Made by a program: the position numbers and the translations under genes. A stretch of DNA of 64,000 bases from the NCBI GenBank assembly GCA_013140775.1, contig JABFSA010000001.1:1-64000 (forward strand). The letters are read 5' to 3'. Under the pieces are notes generated by a model. That model did no database searches and had not been told where the DNA came from. It saw only the letters and a program-made list of their open reading frames with translations. The DNA comes from Acidobacteriota bacterium (lineage in GTDB: Bacteria; Acidobacteriota; Vicinamibacteria; Vicinamibacterales; UBA2999). Positions 18,003 to 26,603 of the stretch are shown here, in pieces. How positions within the stretch are numbered: position 1 is the first letter of the stretch; each line of letters begins with the position of its first letter.

Positions 18003-18935
18003 CAGCCACTCCCGCGCAATCCCGGCCATCCTCTTCCTCACACCAGCGTCCGACGCCGCAGCCAGGCGAAGTGCTGCGGCAATTCCGTCGATGTCCGGCA
18101 TTGCGCACCGCTGACCCGGCGCGAAGTGGTCCAGTCGGCTGCAATACGGCTGCGGTGACACCCGGTGAGGCATTCGGAAGAACGCGTCCGTGCGCAGCAG
18201 ATCCTTGTGTCCTCCCCAGTCGTGGGTCAACACCGGCACGCCCGCCAGAATGGCCTCTGCTACCGGCAGGCCAAGCCCCTCGCCAAGGCTGGCACTGGCG
18301 AAGAGATCGAACTCCCGGTAACGAGCCAGCAGACCCTCTCGACTGAGCGGGGCATCATCTATTGTCACGTTCGCGGGCACTCCGGCCCACTCCCCACCGC
18401 GCTGCGTGTGGATCACGAGCTCCGCCTGCCCTCTCTTTGGAAAGGCGCGCGAGAAGCCTTCAATCAGCAGGTGAAAGCCCTTCCTGAAATGAGGAGCGCC
18501 GCAGGCAAACACGCGAAAGGGTTTCGACAGCCGATAGCTGGTTCTGACGGGAATCGGATCGAGATCCAGTGCCGGCCTGACCACGTCCATCGGCACGACG
18601 ACTCCACTGCGCCTCAACGTCTGCCGCACAAACGTCGTCGTCACCCAGACTTCCGTGAACCTGTTGAGTGACTCCACCCACGCGCGCGGGTACCGGTCCC
18701 ACTCGTGGTGGACCATGGCAATGTTCCGATGCCCCTTGATGGGCTCGAATCGTGGACCAATCGTGTTGTGAATGACGACTGTGTCCGCCCCTCCCAGTCG
18801 CGAGAACTTCGCCGCGCTCAGGCGACAATGGCGCGCAGGGATGCCAGCCGCGTGCAGCGTCCTGGCGAGCAGGTCGCCGATGACGGCGTAGCTTCCGATG
18901 TGCTCGTCAGAGAGGATCAGTACGGGAGGCTGCAC
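17922..18935 (-). CDS. GT4-type glycosyltransferase
   Basis: The 337-residue protein opens VLILSDEHIGSYAVIGDLLA. Its donor-binding half carries RVFACGAPHFRKGFHLLIEG and LFASASLGEGLGLPVAEAIL (E-x7-E type). It starts inside the last 19 bases of the upstream GT4 gene. The N-terminal half is short, as in single-sugar transferases of O-antigen or capsule loci. Acceptor and sugar are unknown. Confidence 0.78.
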   Translation of the reverse strand: MQPPVLILSDEHIGSYAVIGDLLARTLHAAGIPARHCRLSAAKFSRLGGADTVVIHNTIGPRFEPIKGHRNIAMVHHEWDRYPRAWVESLNRFTEVWVTTTFVRQTLRRSGVVVPMDVVRPALDLDPIPVRTSYRLSKPFRVFACGAPHFRKGFHLLIEGFSRAFPKRGQAELVIHTQRGGEWAGVPANVTIDDAPLSREGLLARYREFDLFASASLGEGLGLPVAEAILAGVPVLTHDWGGHKDLLRTDAFFRMPHRVSPQPYCSRLDHFAPGQRCAMPDIDGIAAALRLAAASDAGVRKRMAGIAREWLLGRYGQRAVLERLRSRQRVVSLRRDS

Positions 18936-20182
18936 GCCGGCTCCAGGCTCGAACGACGCGCCTGATCAACGGCTTCGAACGCGACGAGCGCACGTTGTGC
19001 CGTGGTGCGCCATGAGAACAGTGACGCCCGGGCGAGGCCGTATGCCTCGAGATTCGTCCTGAACGGCTCGTCGGTCAGCACGCGTTCGAGCGCGGCAGCC
19101 ATGGAGCGGGCGTTCAGCGGGTCGAACAGCGCGTCTGGCCGTCCCACAACCTCAGGCAGACTGCTTGTGTTGGCGGCAATGACGGCCGTGCCGCACTTCA
19201 TGGCTTCAAGCACCGGCAAGCCGAAGCCTTCGTGCCATGAGGGAAACACGAACGCCTTGGCCATGTTGTACAGCCCTACGAGTTCCTCGTCCGATACGAA
19301 CCCTGGAAGAACGAGTTCGTCGCTGGCCAGCCCACACTCAGCGGCGAGCGCACGCAGCGAGGCCACATGACCGTCACTCAGGCGACACACCACGGCGAGC
19401 TGATGCTGTGCACGGACCGTGGCCGGAAGCCGCGCCCAGGCTTTGACCAACCCCTCGATGTTCTTTCGACGATCGGGTCCGCCGGTGTACATCACGAAAG
19501 GCCGTTGAATTCCCATGCGCGCCATGAGGGACGCTTCGTCGAGCTCACCTGCCACGAGCGGACGGAACATCGGGTCGGCAGCCGTGGAAATGTTCACGAC
19601 GGTCGAGGGACTCAACCCAAGCCATTCGATGGCTTCACGTCTCGTGGCGTCCGAAATCGCCAGGATCAGGTCTGCCCGACGCACGGAGTCGAGCTTGCGG
19701 AAGTAGTACTGCGAGATCGGAGTGCTGGGATCCAGCCCCAGATAGTGTTCGCGGTGCACCAGCGGGATCAGGTCGTACACCGTCACGGCTGTCGGTGTGG
19801 AGGTCGCTTCGCCTACGGACGTCACGGCATTGTCGGGAAACCCTTCGAACAGACTGCTGACGTGAACAAAGTCCGGTGATTTCGACGCCAGGAACTTCTC
19901 ACGGCTGCGTTCGGCGCGTTCGCGACGTTCACGATTGGACGGTTCATGCTCCGCAGTCGGTCCCGCACCCTCCCAGGTCAGGATCCGTTCCGGCGGCAGG
20001 AGCGTCTGAAACTCCCGTGCGAGGTCAGCGGTCGCCTCCGGAAACATGCCGTTGAGCATCACGGACACGTGATGATCGCGGGCGCTCTCCACGAACGCTC
20101 GCGCAAAGGCCAGCGAATAGCGGCCGATGCCGCGGTATCTGCTGACACACTGGCAGGCTTGCAGGTCGAGAATGAACTTCAT
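18917..20182 (-). CDS. GT4-type glycosyltransferase
   Basis: The 421-residue protein starts MKFILDLQACQCVSRYRGIG, as in mannosyltransferase-type GT4 enzymes, and contains FVMYTGGPDRRKNIEGLVKA and FVFPSWHEGFGLPVLEAMKC followed by TSSLPEVVG. These are the donor-site hallmarks (E-x7-E). It follows the FkbM methyltransferase by 13 bases and overlaps the next GT4 gene. Together they look like a short glycan-chain assembly unit. Confidence 0.82.
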   Translation of the reverse strand: MKFILDLQACQCVSRYRGIGRYSLAFARAFVESARDHHVSVMLNGMFPEATADLAREFQTLLPPERILTWEGAGPTAEHEPSNRERRERAERSREKFLASKSPDFVHVSSLFEGFPDNAVTSVGEATSTPTAVTVYDLIPLVHREHYLGLDPSTPISQYYFRKLDSVRRADLILAISDATRREAIEWLGLSPSTVVNISTAADPMFRPLVAGELDEASLMARMGIQRPFVMYTGGPDRRKNIEGLVKAWARLPATVRAQHQLAVVCRLSDGHVASLRALAAECGLASDELVLPGFVSDEELVGLYNMAKAFVFPSWHEGFGLPVLEAMKCGTAVIAANTSSLPEVVGRPDALFDPLNARSMAAALERVLTDEPFRTNLEAYGLARASLFSWRTTAQRALVAFEAVDQARRSSLEPACSLPY

Positions 20183-20195
20183 GTCGTCGGGTCCG

Positions 20196-21197
20196 TCAGC
20201 AGAGCCGGGGATTGCGCCAGACCTGCGTCCCGTCTGCCGCGTTCATGCTCTCGAGGAGCTTCACGCCGGGGATGTAGGTAAAGCGGCTGGGTTTCTCGTG
20301 CTCGAGGATCCAGCCTTCGCGGTGGAACAGATCCACCAGGTCGCCGTCGAGCTTTCGGGAATGGGTTCCAATCACGAGATACGCGACTCGGCTGTTCAGC
20401 TGAGCTAACGCGTGCTCGCAGACCTGGGCTTCCCATCCCTGGACGTCCACATGGACGAGATCCCAGCGCGGCTCTCGCTCGAGAATCTCGCTCATGGGGA
20501 CAACGTCCACTTCGATGTACTCATCGAGCAGGCTTCCGAGGTACGACGCGTCGCGTTCGTTGGTGCCCGACGCGTCGATACGTGCGGGGCGTGATCCCCA
20601 GTCATTGGCTGCGTCGGCAATCTTGGGCCACCGTGCCCGCCCCCTCTCGAGCCCCACGGCGGCCTGGAGCAGATGCTGCCGCGCCGGGTCGAGACCGTTA
20701 TCGAGCAGGTGACGCGTCATGAACTGGAAGTGCTGCGGATCGGCTTCGACGCCATACAGCCGCACGTTCTGAATGCCTCGCTGTCTGGCCGCCTTGGCGC
20801 CTGCGACGAGCCAGGGTCCCCACCCTGCTCCCAGTTCGAGCACGACGAACTGGTCGCGGGCGCGCACGACGCTCTTCAGCAGACCGACGTACTCGATGGC
20901 TTCGGCGTGATAGTCGCCCGGCACGGGAATGTCGAGCACACCTTCGAACGTGCGCTGGGAATCGGCCAGAGAGGTCACGCGCGTCTTCACGCCGAGGAAG
21001 TCCACGATGAAGCCGGGCTCGGGAGCGCGCTCCGGGACACGAAACTCCTCCAGGAGCTGCACATCAGCGTCGGTATACCCGGGGTACAGCTGGAGCGGCG
21101 AGACTCGCACGGACGTCTGGTTCATGTTCGACGTGAGGGCAACGACCGTGCCATGCCTGTCAGCCTGCTGGGAGCCCGCTGTTGGAGACGTGACCAC
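20196..21197 (-). CDS. FkbM-family SAM-dependent methyltransferase
   Basis: The 333-residue frame has a SAM loop FVVLELGAGWGPWLVAGAKA, acidic motif LYGVEADPQHFQFM and WDLVHVDVQGWEAQV. These are typical of FkbM methyltransferases, which O-methylate sugars or polyketides. The first 24 or so residues look unstructured, and a start at a second Met (NMNQTSV) is possible. The neighbouring glycosyltransferases imply that a sugar is the target. Confidence 0.75.
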   Translation of the reverse strand: MVTSPTAGSQQADRHGTVVALTSNMNQTSVRVSPLQLYPGYTDADVQLLEEFRVPERAPEPGFIVDFLGVKTRVTSLADSQRTFEGVLDIPVPGDYHAEAIEYVGLLKSVVRARDQFVVLELGAGWGPWLVAGAKAARQRGIQNVRLYGVEADPQHFQFMTRHLLDNGLDPARQHLLQAAVGLERGRARWPKIADAANDWGSRPARIDASGTNERDASYLGSLLDEYIEVDVVPMSEILEREPRWDLVHVDVQGWEAQVCEHALAQLNSRVAYLVIGTHSRKLDGDLVDLFHREGWILEHEKPSRFTYIPGVKLLESMNAADGTQVWRNPRLC

Positions 21198-21255
21198 GGA
21201 TAAACGGGCCTTCCCGCGTCGCCAGGCTGACTCGTCGTGACCGGATTCCCGACGC

Positions 21256-22932
21256 TCACGCGGGAACCGCGACGTCGTCTTCCTGCGGATAGCACGTCAC
21301 GATTCGGCTTCCTGAGATGCCAAGCGATCGCAGGTGTGCGCGCATCTCCTCTTGAAAGGCCAGCGACGAGACAATCACCACCTGCAGGTTCATCCCCGGA
21401 ATGCGGCTGGACGGCAGAACTGGCAGGCCATCGAGCTCATCGGACGTCGGACGGCTGTCAAACAGGTAGAGCGACCGCAGGCTGCGCAGGTCCGTTTCCC
21501 GCAGCATCCACGCCGTGTGGTCCCCCGCGCCCAGTACACCCACCCGCCAGCCGTTGACCCGAGCCCTTCGAACGACGTCATCAACGAGCGCACGAAGGCG
21601 GGGTCGATCCACCTTCTGAAGCCGGCGCACTTGCTGGTCGCTTCTCTGGGCGTGCTCCGCGATACGGGCACGATCTGCGTTGATGGCGATGGCTTCGCTC
21701 GTGCGCGCGTGGGCATCCGCCAGCTGCGCGGTGGCGTCGGAGAGCCGCGCCGTGAGATCCGCCGCCCGTTGCTCGAGAGCCGCCACGCGCTCGGTCAGCT
21801 GCGACGCGTGCTCGTTCAACTGCGCAATGTTGACGGCCACAGCCGCGCGCTCACTCTCACGTGCCGTCCGCTGCTCGACGATCTGATCGATCCAGCCAAA
21901 CTCCCAATCGGTATTGTTCGCGCGCCTGAAGACGTCGCGTTCAACCGGCAGCGTGGCCACATCTGCGCGCGTTTCGATGACATCGGACAATACGGCGCTG
22001 AAGAAGTGCGGCGAGAGCCAGTGTCCGACGACAGGAATCGGCGCTGCCCAGCCCGGCACACCGACACCTTCGAACCGGTCCATGAAATGAAGACCTTCTT
22101 TGCCAAACGCACGGGCCTCGATGACACCACCTGAAGACACCGCCGCCACCCGCACGAGTGCATCCTGCGTCAGCAGGCTGTAGAAGTTCTCGTGCCTCAC
22201 GGTGTCCGATCCCAGCAGTTCTCCAAGCGCCGACGTGTCTGCGTTGTACGGATGAGGACGCCAGACGACAGGCCCTTCGCGCTGAAGCTCCCTCACGTGT
22301 TCAACGTAGTCAGACCACGCCACACGGCGACGTCTCCGAGGGTCGATCATTGCGGCATCGCTGGGCAACTGGTCGAGCACGAGCGTCGCGCCCTCGGGGA
22401 GCACGGGTGCCGGCAACCAGCGCATCTTCGCCTTGATCTGTGCGACGCGATGTTTCACCTCGTACGGAGTGACACCAAACGGAATGAGGGCTTCCCGAAG
22501 TCCGGCATGCGGTGATCGCCATCCCAGCGGAATGTCTACAAGGAACCGCAGTGGATCGACGATGGCGTCGAGGACGGGGATGCCGGCGCGCGCGAGCAAC
22601 CGGGCCATGGAAGGAGGCATCTCCAGGCTGATCACGAGCGCGTCCTGGCACGCATCGAGAAGCCGCTGCTCCATGGACGGTGGCAGTTCGCCGGCGTAGA
22701 GCTCGGCCCACGCATCGAGCGACGGTTCGAGGCCGGCATCGCGATACAGCGCGCCAAACGACAACGCGCGATCGCAGGCCAGCCGCTCGATCGGCAGGTT
22801 GGTCACCTCGCTGAGCGGTGGGCTCAGCAGGTCCTGGAGCCAGCAGATGCGCGCCACGGACTCGCTGACGGCAGGAGCAGCCGGCTGCGGACGAAGAACA
22901 TTGCCGGTGATGAGGATTCTCGAAATAGCCAT
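21256..22932 (-). CDS. KpsS/KpsC-like capsule protein with coiled coil and Rossmann-like C-terminus
   Basis: I choose the ATG at 22932 (558 residues) because a strong sigma-54-type promoter lies 32-47 bases upstream of it, and the start MAISRILITGNVLRPQ fits a folded domain. Residues about 150-300 (LVLDQLPSDAAMIDPRR, GPVVWRPHPYN, the VSSGGVIEARAFGKE region) resemble the KpsS/KpsC family, which adds Kdo linkers in capsule export. A helical coiled coil (about 345-440) then leads to a C-terminal nucleotide-binding-like module (WRVGVLGAGDHTAWMLRETD). The exact activity is uncertain and the domain combination is unusual. Confidence 0.55.
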   Translation of the reverse strand: MAISRILITGNVLRPQPAAPAVSESVARICWLQDLLSPPLSEVTNLPIERLACDRALSFGALYRDAGLEPSLDAWAELYAGELPPSMEQRLLDACQDALVISLEMPPSMARLLARAGIPVLDAIVDPLRFLVDIPLGWRSPHAGLREALIPFGVTPYEVKHRVAQIKAKMRWLPAPVLPEGATLVLDQLPSDAAMIDPRRRRRVAWSDYVEHVRELQREGPVVWRPHPYNADTSALGELLGSDTVRHENFYSLLTQDALVRVAAVSSGGVIEARAFGKEGLHFMDRFEGVGVPGWAAPIPVVGHWLSPHFFSAVLSDVIETRADVATLPVERDVFRRANNTDWEFGWIDQIVEQRTARESERAAVAVNIAQLNEHASQLTERVAALEQRAADLTARLSDATAQLADAHARTSEAIAINADRARIAEHAQRSDQQVRRLQKVDRPRLRALVDDVVRRARVNGWRVGVLGAGDHTAWMLRETDLRSLRSLYLFDSRPTSDELDGLPVLPSSRIPGMNLQVVIVSSLAFQEEMRAHLRSLGISGSRIVTCYPQEDDVAVPA

Positions 22933-22963
22933 GCGTCTGATGGGTCTGAGCGCCTCGTTTGGG

Positions 22964-22979
22964 AGCAAGTTCGACGCCA
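22964..22979 (-). promoter_or_regulatory. Sigma-54-type promoter of the KpsS-like operon
   Basis: Minus-strand TGGCGTCGAACTTGCT contains GG and GC separated by exactly ten bases and a perfect TTGCT -12 element. The predicted start, about 22953, is 21 bases before the ATG at 22932, which also supports that start. The unit is KpsS-like, FkbM, GT4, GT4. Confidence 0.6.
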
Positions 22980-23130
22980 TGCCCTGGCTAGCTGTGGCCA
23001 ACCGTAAGGCCGCACCGGCGAGCGATTCGCGCTGTTCCGCCGGTCGTGGCGCTGACACGAGTGACGGTTGGCTGACACTCACAGGACACGTGGACGGCAA
23101 CCCCCTGGGGTCAGGAGTTGGCCCTTCGAG

Positions 23131-23146
23131 TGGCCCGCATCATGCA
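23131..23146 (+). promoter_or_regulatory. Sigma-54-type promoter of the sulfotransferase gene
   Basis: TGGCCCGCATCATGCA matches the -24/-12 consensus, with ten bases between GG and GC. The predicted start, about 23157, is 19 bases upstream of the chosen ATG. Confidence 0.55.
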
Positions 23147-23175
23147 CTCCCAACCGCGGCCAAATAGCTCGCGAA

Positions 23176-23868
23176 ATGGTGATCAACGACAGGTATCGAT
23201 TCGTGTTCGCACACGTGCCGAAGACGGCGGGCACAAGCATCGCGGCCGCACTGGGCTCGCTCGACGGCACCAGCCATCGCTGGGTGTCGTCGGCCATGAA
23301 GCACGAAACGCTTCTCGACCTCTCCGCACGGGTGTCTCAGCGATCGGATCAACCGGACTCAGACTCAGCCGTGCCGATTGAGAGCTATCTCGCGTTTGGA
23401 TTCGTCCGCAATCCGTGGGACCGCATGGTCTCGATCTACCGCTACCTGCAGGAAGCCAGGCCGCGGCCTGAGATTCAGGCCATCACGTCGTTCGAATGCT
23501 TCGTGCGTCGAGCAGCAGAAGGCGAACCGTGGATTCGAGGACTCCACTCGATCCGGCCACAGATCGCGTTTCTCGCCATTCCCACACGCTCCACCCAGGC
23601 GGCCTTCGTCGGTCACACGGAACACCTGCTCGAAGATCTCGCGGTCGTCTCGAAGCGGTTGGGCCTGTCGCTCTCGGTGCCGCACCTGAATGCGTCATCG
23701 AACAGAACCTCCGACTATCGCGCTGAGTACACCGACACCCTGGCGGAGGTCGTCGGAGACCTGTTCGCGCCGGACGTGAAGGCGTTCGGCTACACGTTCG
23801 ATGCAAGACCTCCGGCACGACGATGCAGCGGCCCGCTGCCCGACGTGATTGCCGAGCGCCTTCAGTGA
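23176..23868 (+). CDS. Sulfotransferase family protein
   Basis: The 230-residue protein opens YRFVFAHVPKTAGTSIAAAL, the PAPS 5'-phosphosulfate loop, and has FGFVRNPWDRMVSIYRYLQ, the 3'-phosphate-binding motif with Arg and Ser. Both are those of membrane-free carbohydrate sulfotransferases (family 2 type). The ATG at 23176 begins seven residues before the fold. It probably adds sulfate to a sugar of the surface glycan. Confidence 0.83.
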   Translation: MVINDRYRFVFAHVPKTAGTSIAAALGSLDGTSHRWVSSAMKHETLLDLSARVSQRSDQPDSDSAVPIESYLAFGFVRNPWDRMVSIYRYLQEARPRPEIQAITSFECFVRRAAEGEPWIRGLHSIRPQIAFLAIPTRSTQAAFVGHTEHLLEDLAVVSKRLGLSLSVPHLNASSNRTSDYRAEYTDTLAEVVGDLFAPDVKAFGYTFDARPPARRCSGPLPDVIAERLQ

Positions 23869-23879
23869 TGCGAGGAAGC

Positions 23880-24965
23880 CTAGAGACCGGTGAAGTTCGC
23901 TTCGGCGAGCACGAGCACCTGCTGGCGCGTGGCGTCGGTGATGACGCGTGCGTGGCCCGAACGGGCCGATTCGACGAATTGGACGAGTCGTGCGTCGGTC
24001 TCCGGATCGTCGAACGTCAGAGGGGCATTCAATCCAAGCATCTCGCATGCGGCTTGGAGCTTCGGGGTATTGCTCGGGAACGCCGCCGCGGGTGTGCCCA
24101 GCATCGCCGCCGCCAGCGTGTGATGAAACCGGCCAGACACAAGGCACTGCGCGCTCGCAATGGCGTCGAGCCAGTCGTTCATGGTGGCAGCGTCGAAACA
24201 TTCCAGATCCGGAATGTCTGCCTTCATGAAGCCGTAAATCGCCGTGTCTTCTCTGGCGGGCTGACTCCTGGCGCCGGTCAGGTAGACCACTCGCTGTCCC
24301 GGCTCTCGACATCCCGCCGCCGCCCGGCTGATCTGCCGCGAGGTGTCGGGCGTAAAGTTGACGCCTCCAGAGAGCAACAGCGGACCTCGATGGTTCCTTG
24401 TCAGTGTCAGGCGCTCTCGATGTCTGGCGATGAATCGTGGCAGACAGTCGAATCCCTGCACGGCCTCGATCCCAAGACGCCGGTGCACGCCCAGGGACAA
24501 CGCTTCTCTCGGCACGACACGGGCGAGCCCTACCGCGACTGCGCGATACATGGGATCCAGTTCGGCGCTTGCGTCCGTAGACCCCGAGGGAAAGAAGGAG
24601 TGATTGATCAGATGCACCGGCTTGCCGAAATGGTGCCGGGCCAGGTGCATCAGAAAGAGCAGATTGCGGGGCGCCGGATGCGAGCGGTGGAGTGTGCCTT
24701 CGCCGTTCACCACGACGACATCGGCCTCACGGAGCGCGTCGGTCAGGATGGGATTGGCATCACAGGCGGATCGCCTGAACGCGGGATCGTTCATCTCATC
24801 GAACGTCGCGGGCGATGGTGTGAACCCATGTGTCTGGTGCACGCTCATCGTCGCAACGCTGTATCCGCGCTCGACGAGCGAGTCGTACACCTCCGTCGCA
24901 GTACCGAAGCAGCCCCAGTGGTACGTGTCGGCAGTGAAATTGAGGATGAGGGCGCGGCGGGCCAA
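23880..24965 (-). CDS. Polysaccharide pyruvyl transferase family protein
   Basis: The 361-residue protein has ALILNFTADTYHWGCFGTAT at the N-terminus, then VVVNGEGTLHRSHPAPRNL and CLVSGRFHHTLAAAMLGTPA. The G-E-G and G-R-F-H-H motifs are those of PF04230-type pyruvyl or CsaB-like transferases. These normally add a ketal pyruvate to exopolysaccharide or wall sugars. It is convergent with the sulfotransferase and divergent from a DUF115 gene 18 bases away. Confidence 0.78.
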   Translation of the reverse strand: MARRALILNFTADTYHWGCFGTATEVYDSLVERGYSVATMSVHQTHGFTPSPATFDEMNDPAFRRSACDANPILTDALREADVVVVNGEGTLHRSHPAPRNLLFLMHLARHHFGKPVHLINHSFFPSGSTDASAELDPMYRAVAVGLARVVPREALSLGVHRRLGIEAVQGFDCLPRFIARHRERLTLTRNHRGPLLLSGGVNFTPDTSRQISRAAAGCREPGQRVVYLTGARSQPAREDTAIYGFMKADIPDLECFDAATMNDWLDAIASAQCLVSGRFHHTLAAAMLGTPAAAFPSNTPKLQAACEMLGLNAPLTFDDPETDARLVQFVESARSGHARVITDATRQQVLVLAEANFTGL

Positions 24966-24983
24966 GGCTCTCTAATGTAGTCG

Positions 24984-25715
24984 ATGATGCCAGGATCCTT
25001 TCTCAGTTCTCGCCTCACGAAGGTTACGCATCTCGAGCAGCTTCGGGATCTCGCGGCCGGCCGGCGTGCGTTCATCGTGGCAACCGGCCCCTCGCTCAAC
25101 CGGCTGCCGCTCGAGTATCTGGCCAACGAATTCGTGATCGGGGTGAATCGCGCCTACCTTGCGCTCGAGCAGGGACTCCCCCACCTCGACATCCTTCTTG
25201 TGGCGGATCCTTCCGCTTTTGACAACTTCCATCATGAGCTGGAGGCCGCCCCGGCGGCTTGCCGGCTGTATCGATCGAACGTGCATGAACTCGTCGCCGC
25301 GAAACACCACGATCCGCAGCGATCGATCAGCTATCCCTTTCATGTCGAGCCGTGGATGGACGAAGGGCACTTCGCCCGCGATCTGACGGCTGGAACCTAT
25401 CGAGGCGCAACCGTCGTCCTCGAGGCGGTCCAGGTCGCACACTACATGGGATGCTCCGAGGTGTACGTGCTCGGGTGCGATTTGGACTACTCGGGCGTGG
25501 CCACGCACTTTTATCGCGGCGGGGCGCACGAAGAGGCCAGCAGAACCGTGATGCCCATCGACCGCGCCCGGCAATCGATGCGTGTTGCGAAATCCGTATA
25601 TGACGCAGACGGACGCATTCTCGTGAACGCGACCGCCGGTGGGACTCTCGAAGAGCTTGGGCGCGTCGATTTTCTGACGTTGTTCCGGCAGCACGAGCGT
25701 GCGCATGTCGCCTGA
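24984..25715 (+). CDS. MptE-like/DUF115 domain protein
   Basis: The 243-residue protein contains RRAFIVATGPSLNRLPLEYL, the glycine loop of DUF115/MptE-like proteins, and FVIGVNRAYLA, LLVADPSAFDNF and YVLGCDLDYSG. The same domain is the core of Maf flagellin glycosyltransferases, and one such protein is encoded at 27616. Free-standing copies occur in glycan loci as probable nucleotide-dependent transferases. Two Met codons open the frame; either could be used. Confidence 0.7.
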   Translation: MMPGSFLSSRLTKVTHLEQLRDLAAGRRAFIVATGPSLNRLPLEYLANEFVIGVNRAYLALEQGLPHLDILLVADPSAFDNFHHELEAAPAACRLYRSNVHELVAAKHHDPQRSISYPFHVEPWMDEGHFARDLTAGTYRGATVVLEAVQVAHYMGCSEVYVLGCDLDYSGVATHFYRGGAHEEASRTVMPIDRARQSMRVAKSVYDADGRILVNATAGGTLEELGRVDFLTLFRQHERAHVA

Positions 25716-26442
25716 GTATTCACCCGAGGAACTCGGGGCACTCGCTTCCCATGGGGTTGTGCTGACCAGGGCGCGCCGAGGTGCCGCGGCTGCCAGCCCG
25801 GTACGGCTCGAGCCGCCGGTTCATGTGTGCTCAGAGACGTCGTTTGACTTCCCCTTTTCGGTCGGTGCGTTCTCTCACCTGAACGGTGGCTTCATCCAGA
25901 ACGTGACCATCGGGCGGTACTGCTCCTTTGCGCGGGACGTGCAGATCGGCCATGGCTCCCACCCCGCCAACTGGCTGTCCGTGTCGCCGCTGCAATACGT
26001 GCGCGGCTATCGCGGGTGGAGCGATTTTCTGACCAGCCAGGGCCTCCCCGTCCACGCACATGTCCAGCCGTTCGAGTACGGTCGCCTGACGACAATCGGC
26101 AACGACGTCTGGCTTGGCAACCAGGTGTTCGTGAAAGACGGCGTGACGATCGGTGATGGCGCCATCGTGGGTGCGGGCAGCATTGTCACGAAGGACATAC
26201 CGCCCTACACGATTGTCGCCGGCAACCCCGCGAAGATCGTCCGCCCCCGCTTTCCTGACAGGTTGATCGAACGGTTTCTCGCATTGCAGTGGTGGCGCTT
26301 CGCGTTACCGTCCCTTCCTGCCCTCTCGTTTGATGACCCCGCGAGGGCGCTGGATCAGCTGGAGGCGCTCATCGATGCCAGTCTGGTGAAGGAGTATCGA
26401 CCGGCGCCGATCTGTTTGCCGGACTTCCTCCAGCAGTCGTAG
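25705..26442 (+). CDS. CatB-type hexapeptide O-acetyltransferase
   Basis: The start is ATG 25705 (245 residues); GTG 25699 is an in-frame alternative, and both overlap the upstream gene. The left-handed beta-helix repeats are visible in FIQNVTIGRYCSFARDVQIG and TIGNDVWLGNQVFVKDGVTI, then GAIVGAGSIVTKDIPPYTIV and AGNPAKIV. This is the CatB/VatD pattern, with the catalytic His likely in GHGSHPANW. It probably acetylates a glycan sugar. Confidence 0.82.
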   Translation: MSPEYSPEELGALASHGVVLTRARRGAAAASPVRLEPPVHVCSETSFDFPFSVGAFSHLNGGFIQNVTIGRYCSFARDVQIGHGSHPANWLSVSPLQYVRGYRGWSDFLTSQGLPVHAHVQPFEYGRLTTIGNDVWLGNQVFVKDGVTIGDGAIVGAGSIVTKDIPPYTIVAGNPAKIVRPRFPDRLIERFLALQWWRFALPSLPALSFDDPARALDQLEALIDASLVKEYRPAPICLPDFLQQS

Positions 26443-26454
26443 CGAAGGGGCGAT

Positions 26455-26580
26455 AGGCAACCACGAGGAAACGGCGACATACAGGCAACCACGAAGGGAC
26501 GAAGGACACGAAGAGATTTGGGTTTGATTGATGGCCTTCGTGGACCATCGTGTTCTTCGTGTTTGTCTTTCGTAGTGTCC
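26455..26580. repeat. CACGAAG-rich imperfect inverted repeat at the operon end
   Basis: Two direct copies of AGGCAACCACGA (at about 26455 and 26483) precede a large imperfect inverted repeat. The left arm is ACGAAGGGACGAAGGACACG near 26491-26510. The right arm, near 26553-26577, reads TTCTTCGTG then TTTGTCTTTCGTAGTG. Such CACGAAGGACACGAAG palindromes are known as dispersed repeats in several phyla, from general recollection. Here it lies between the convergent ends of the acetyltransferase and radical SAM genes and could act as a bidirectional terminator. It is all there is in this 160-base gap. Confidence 0.6.
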
Positions 26581-26603
26581 GGCTTGTAGCCAAACTCTCC
26601 CGT

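Noticed and set aside
22933..23100. Longer N-terminus for the KpsS-like protein, starting at a TTG
   Set aside because: The added 56 residues look unstructured and overlap the sigma-54-type promoter; the ATG at 22932 is favoured.
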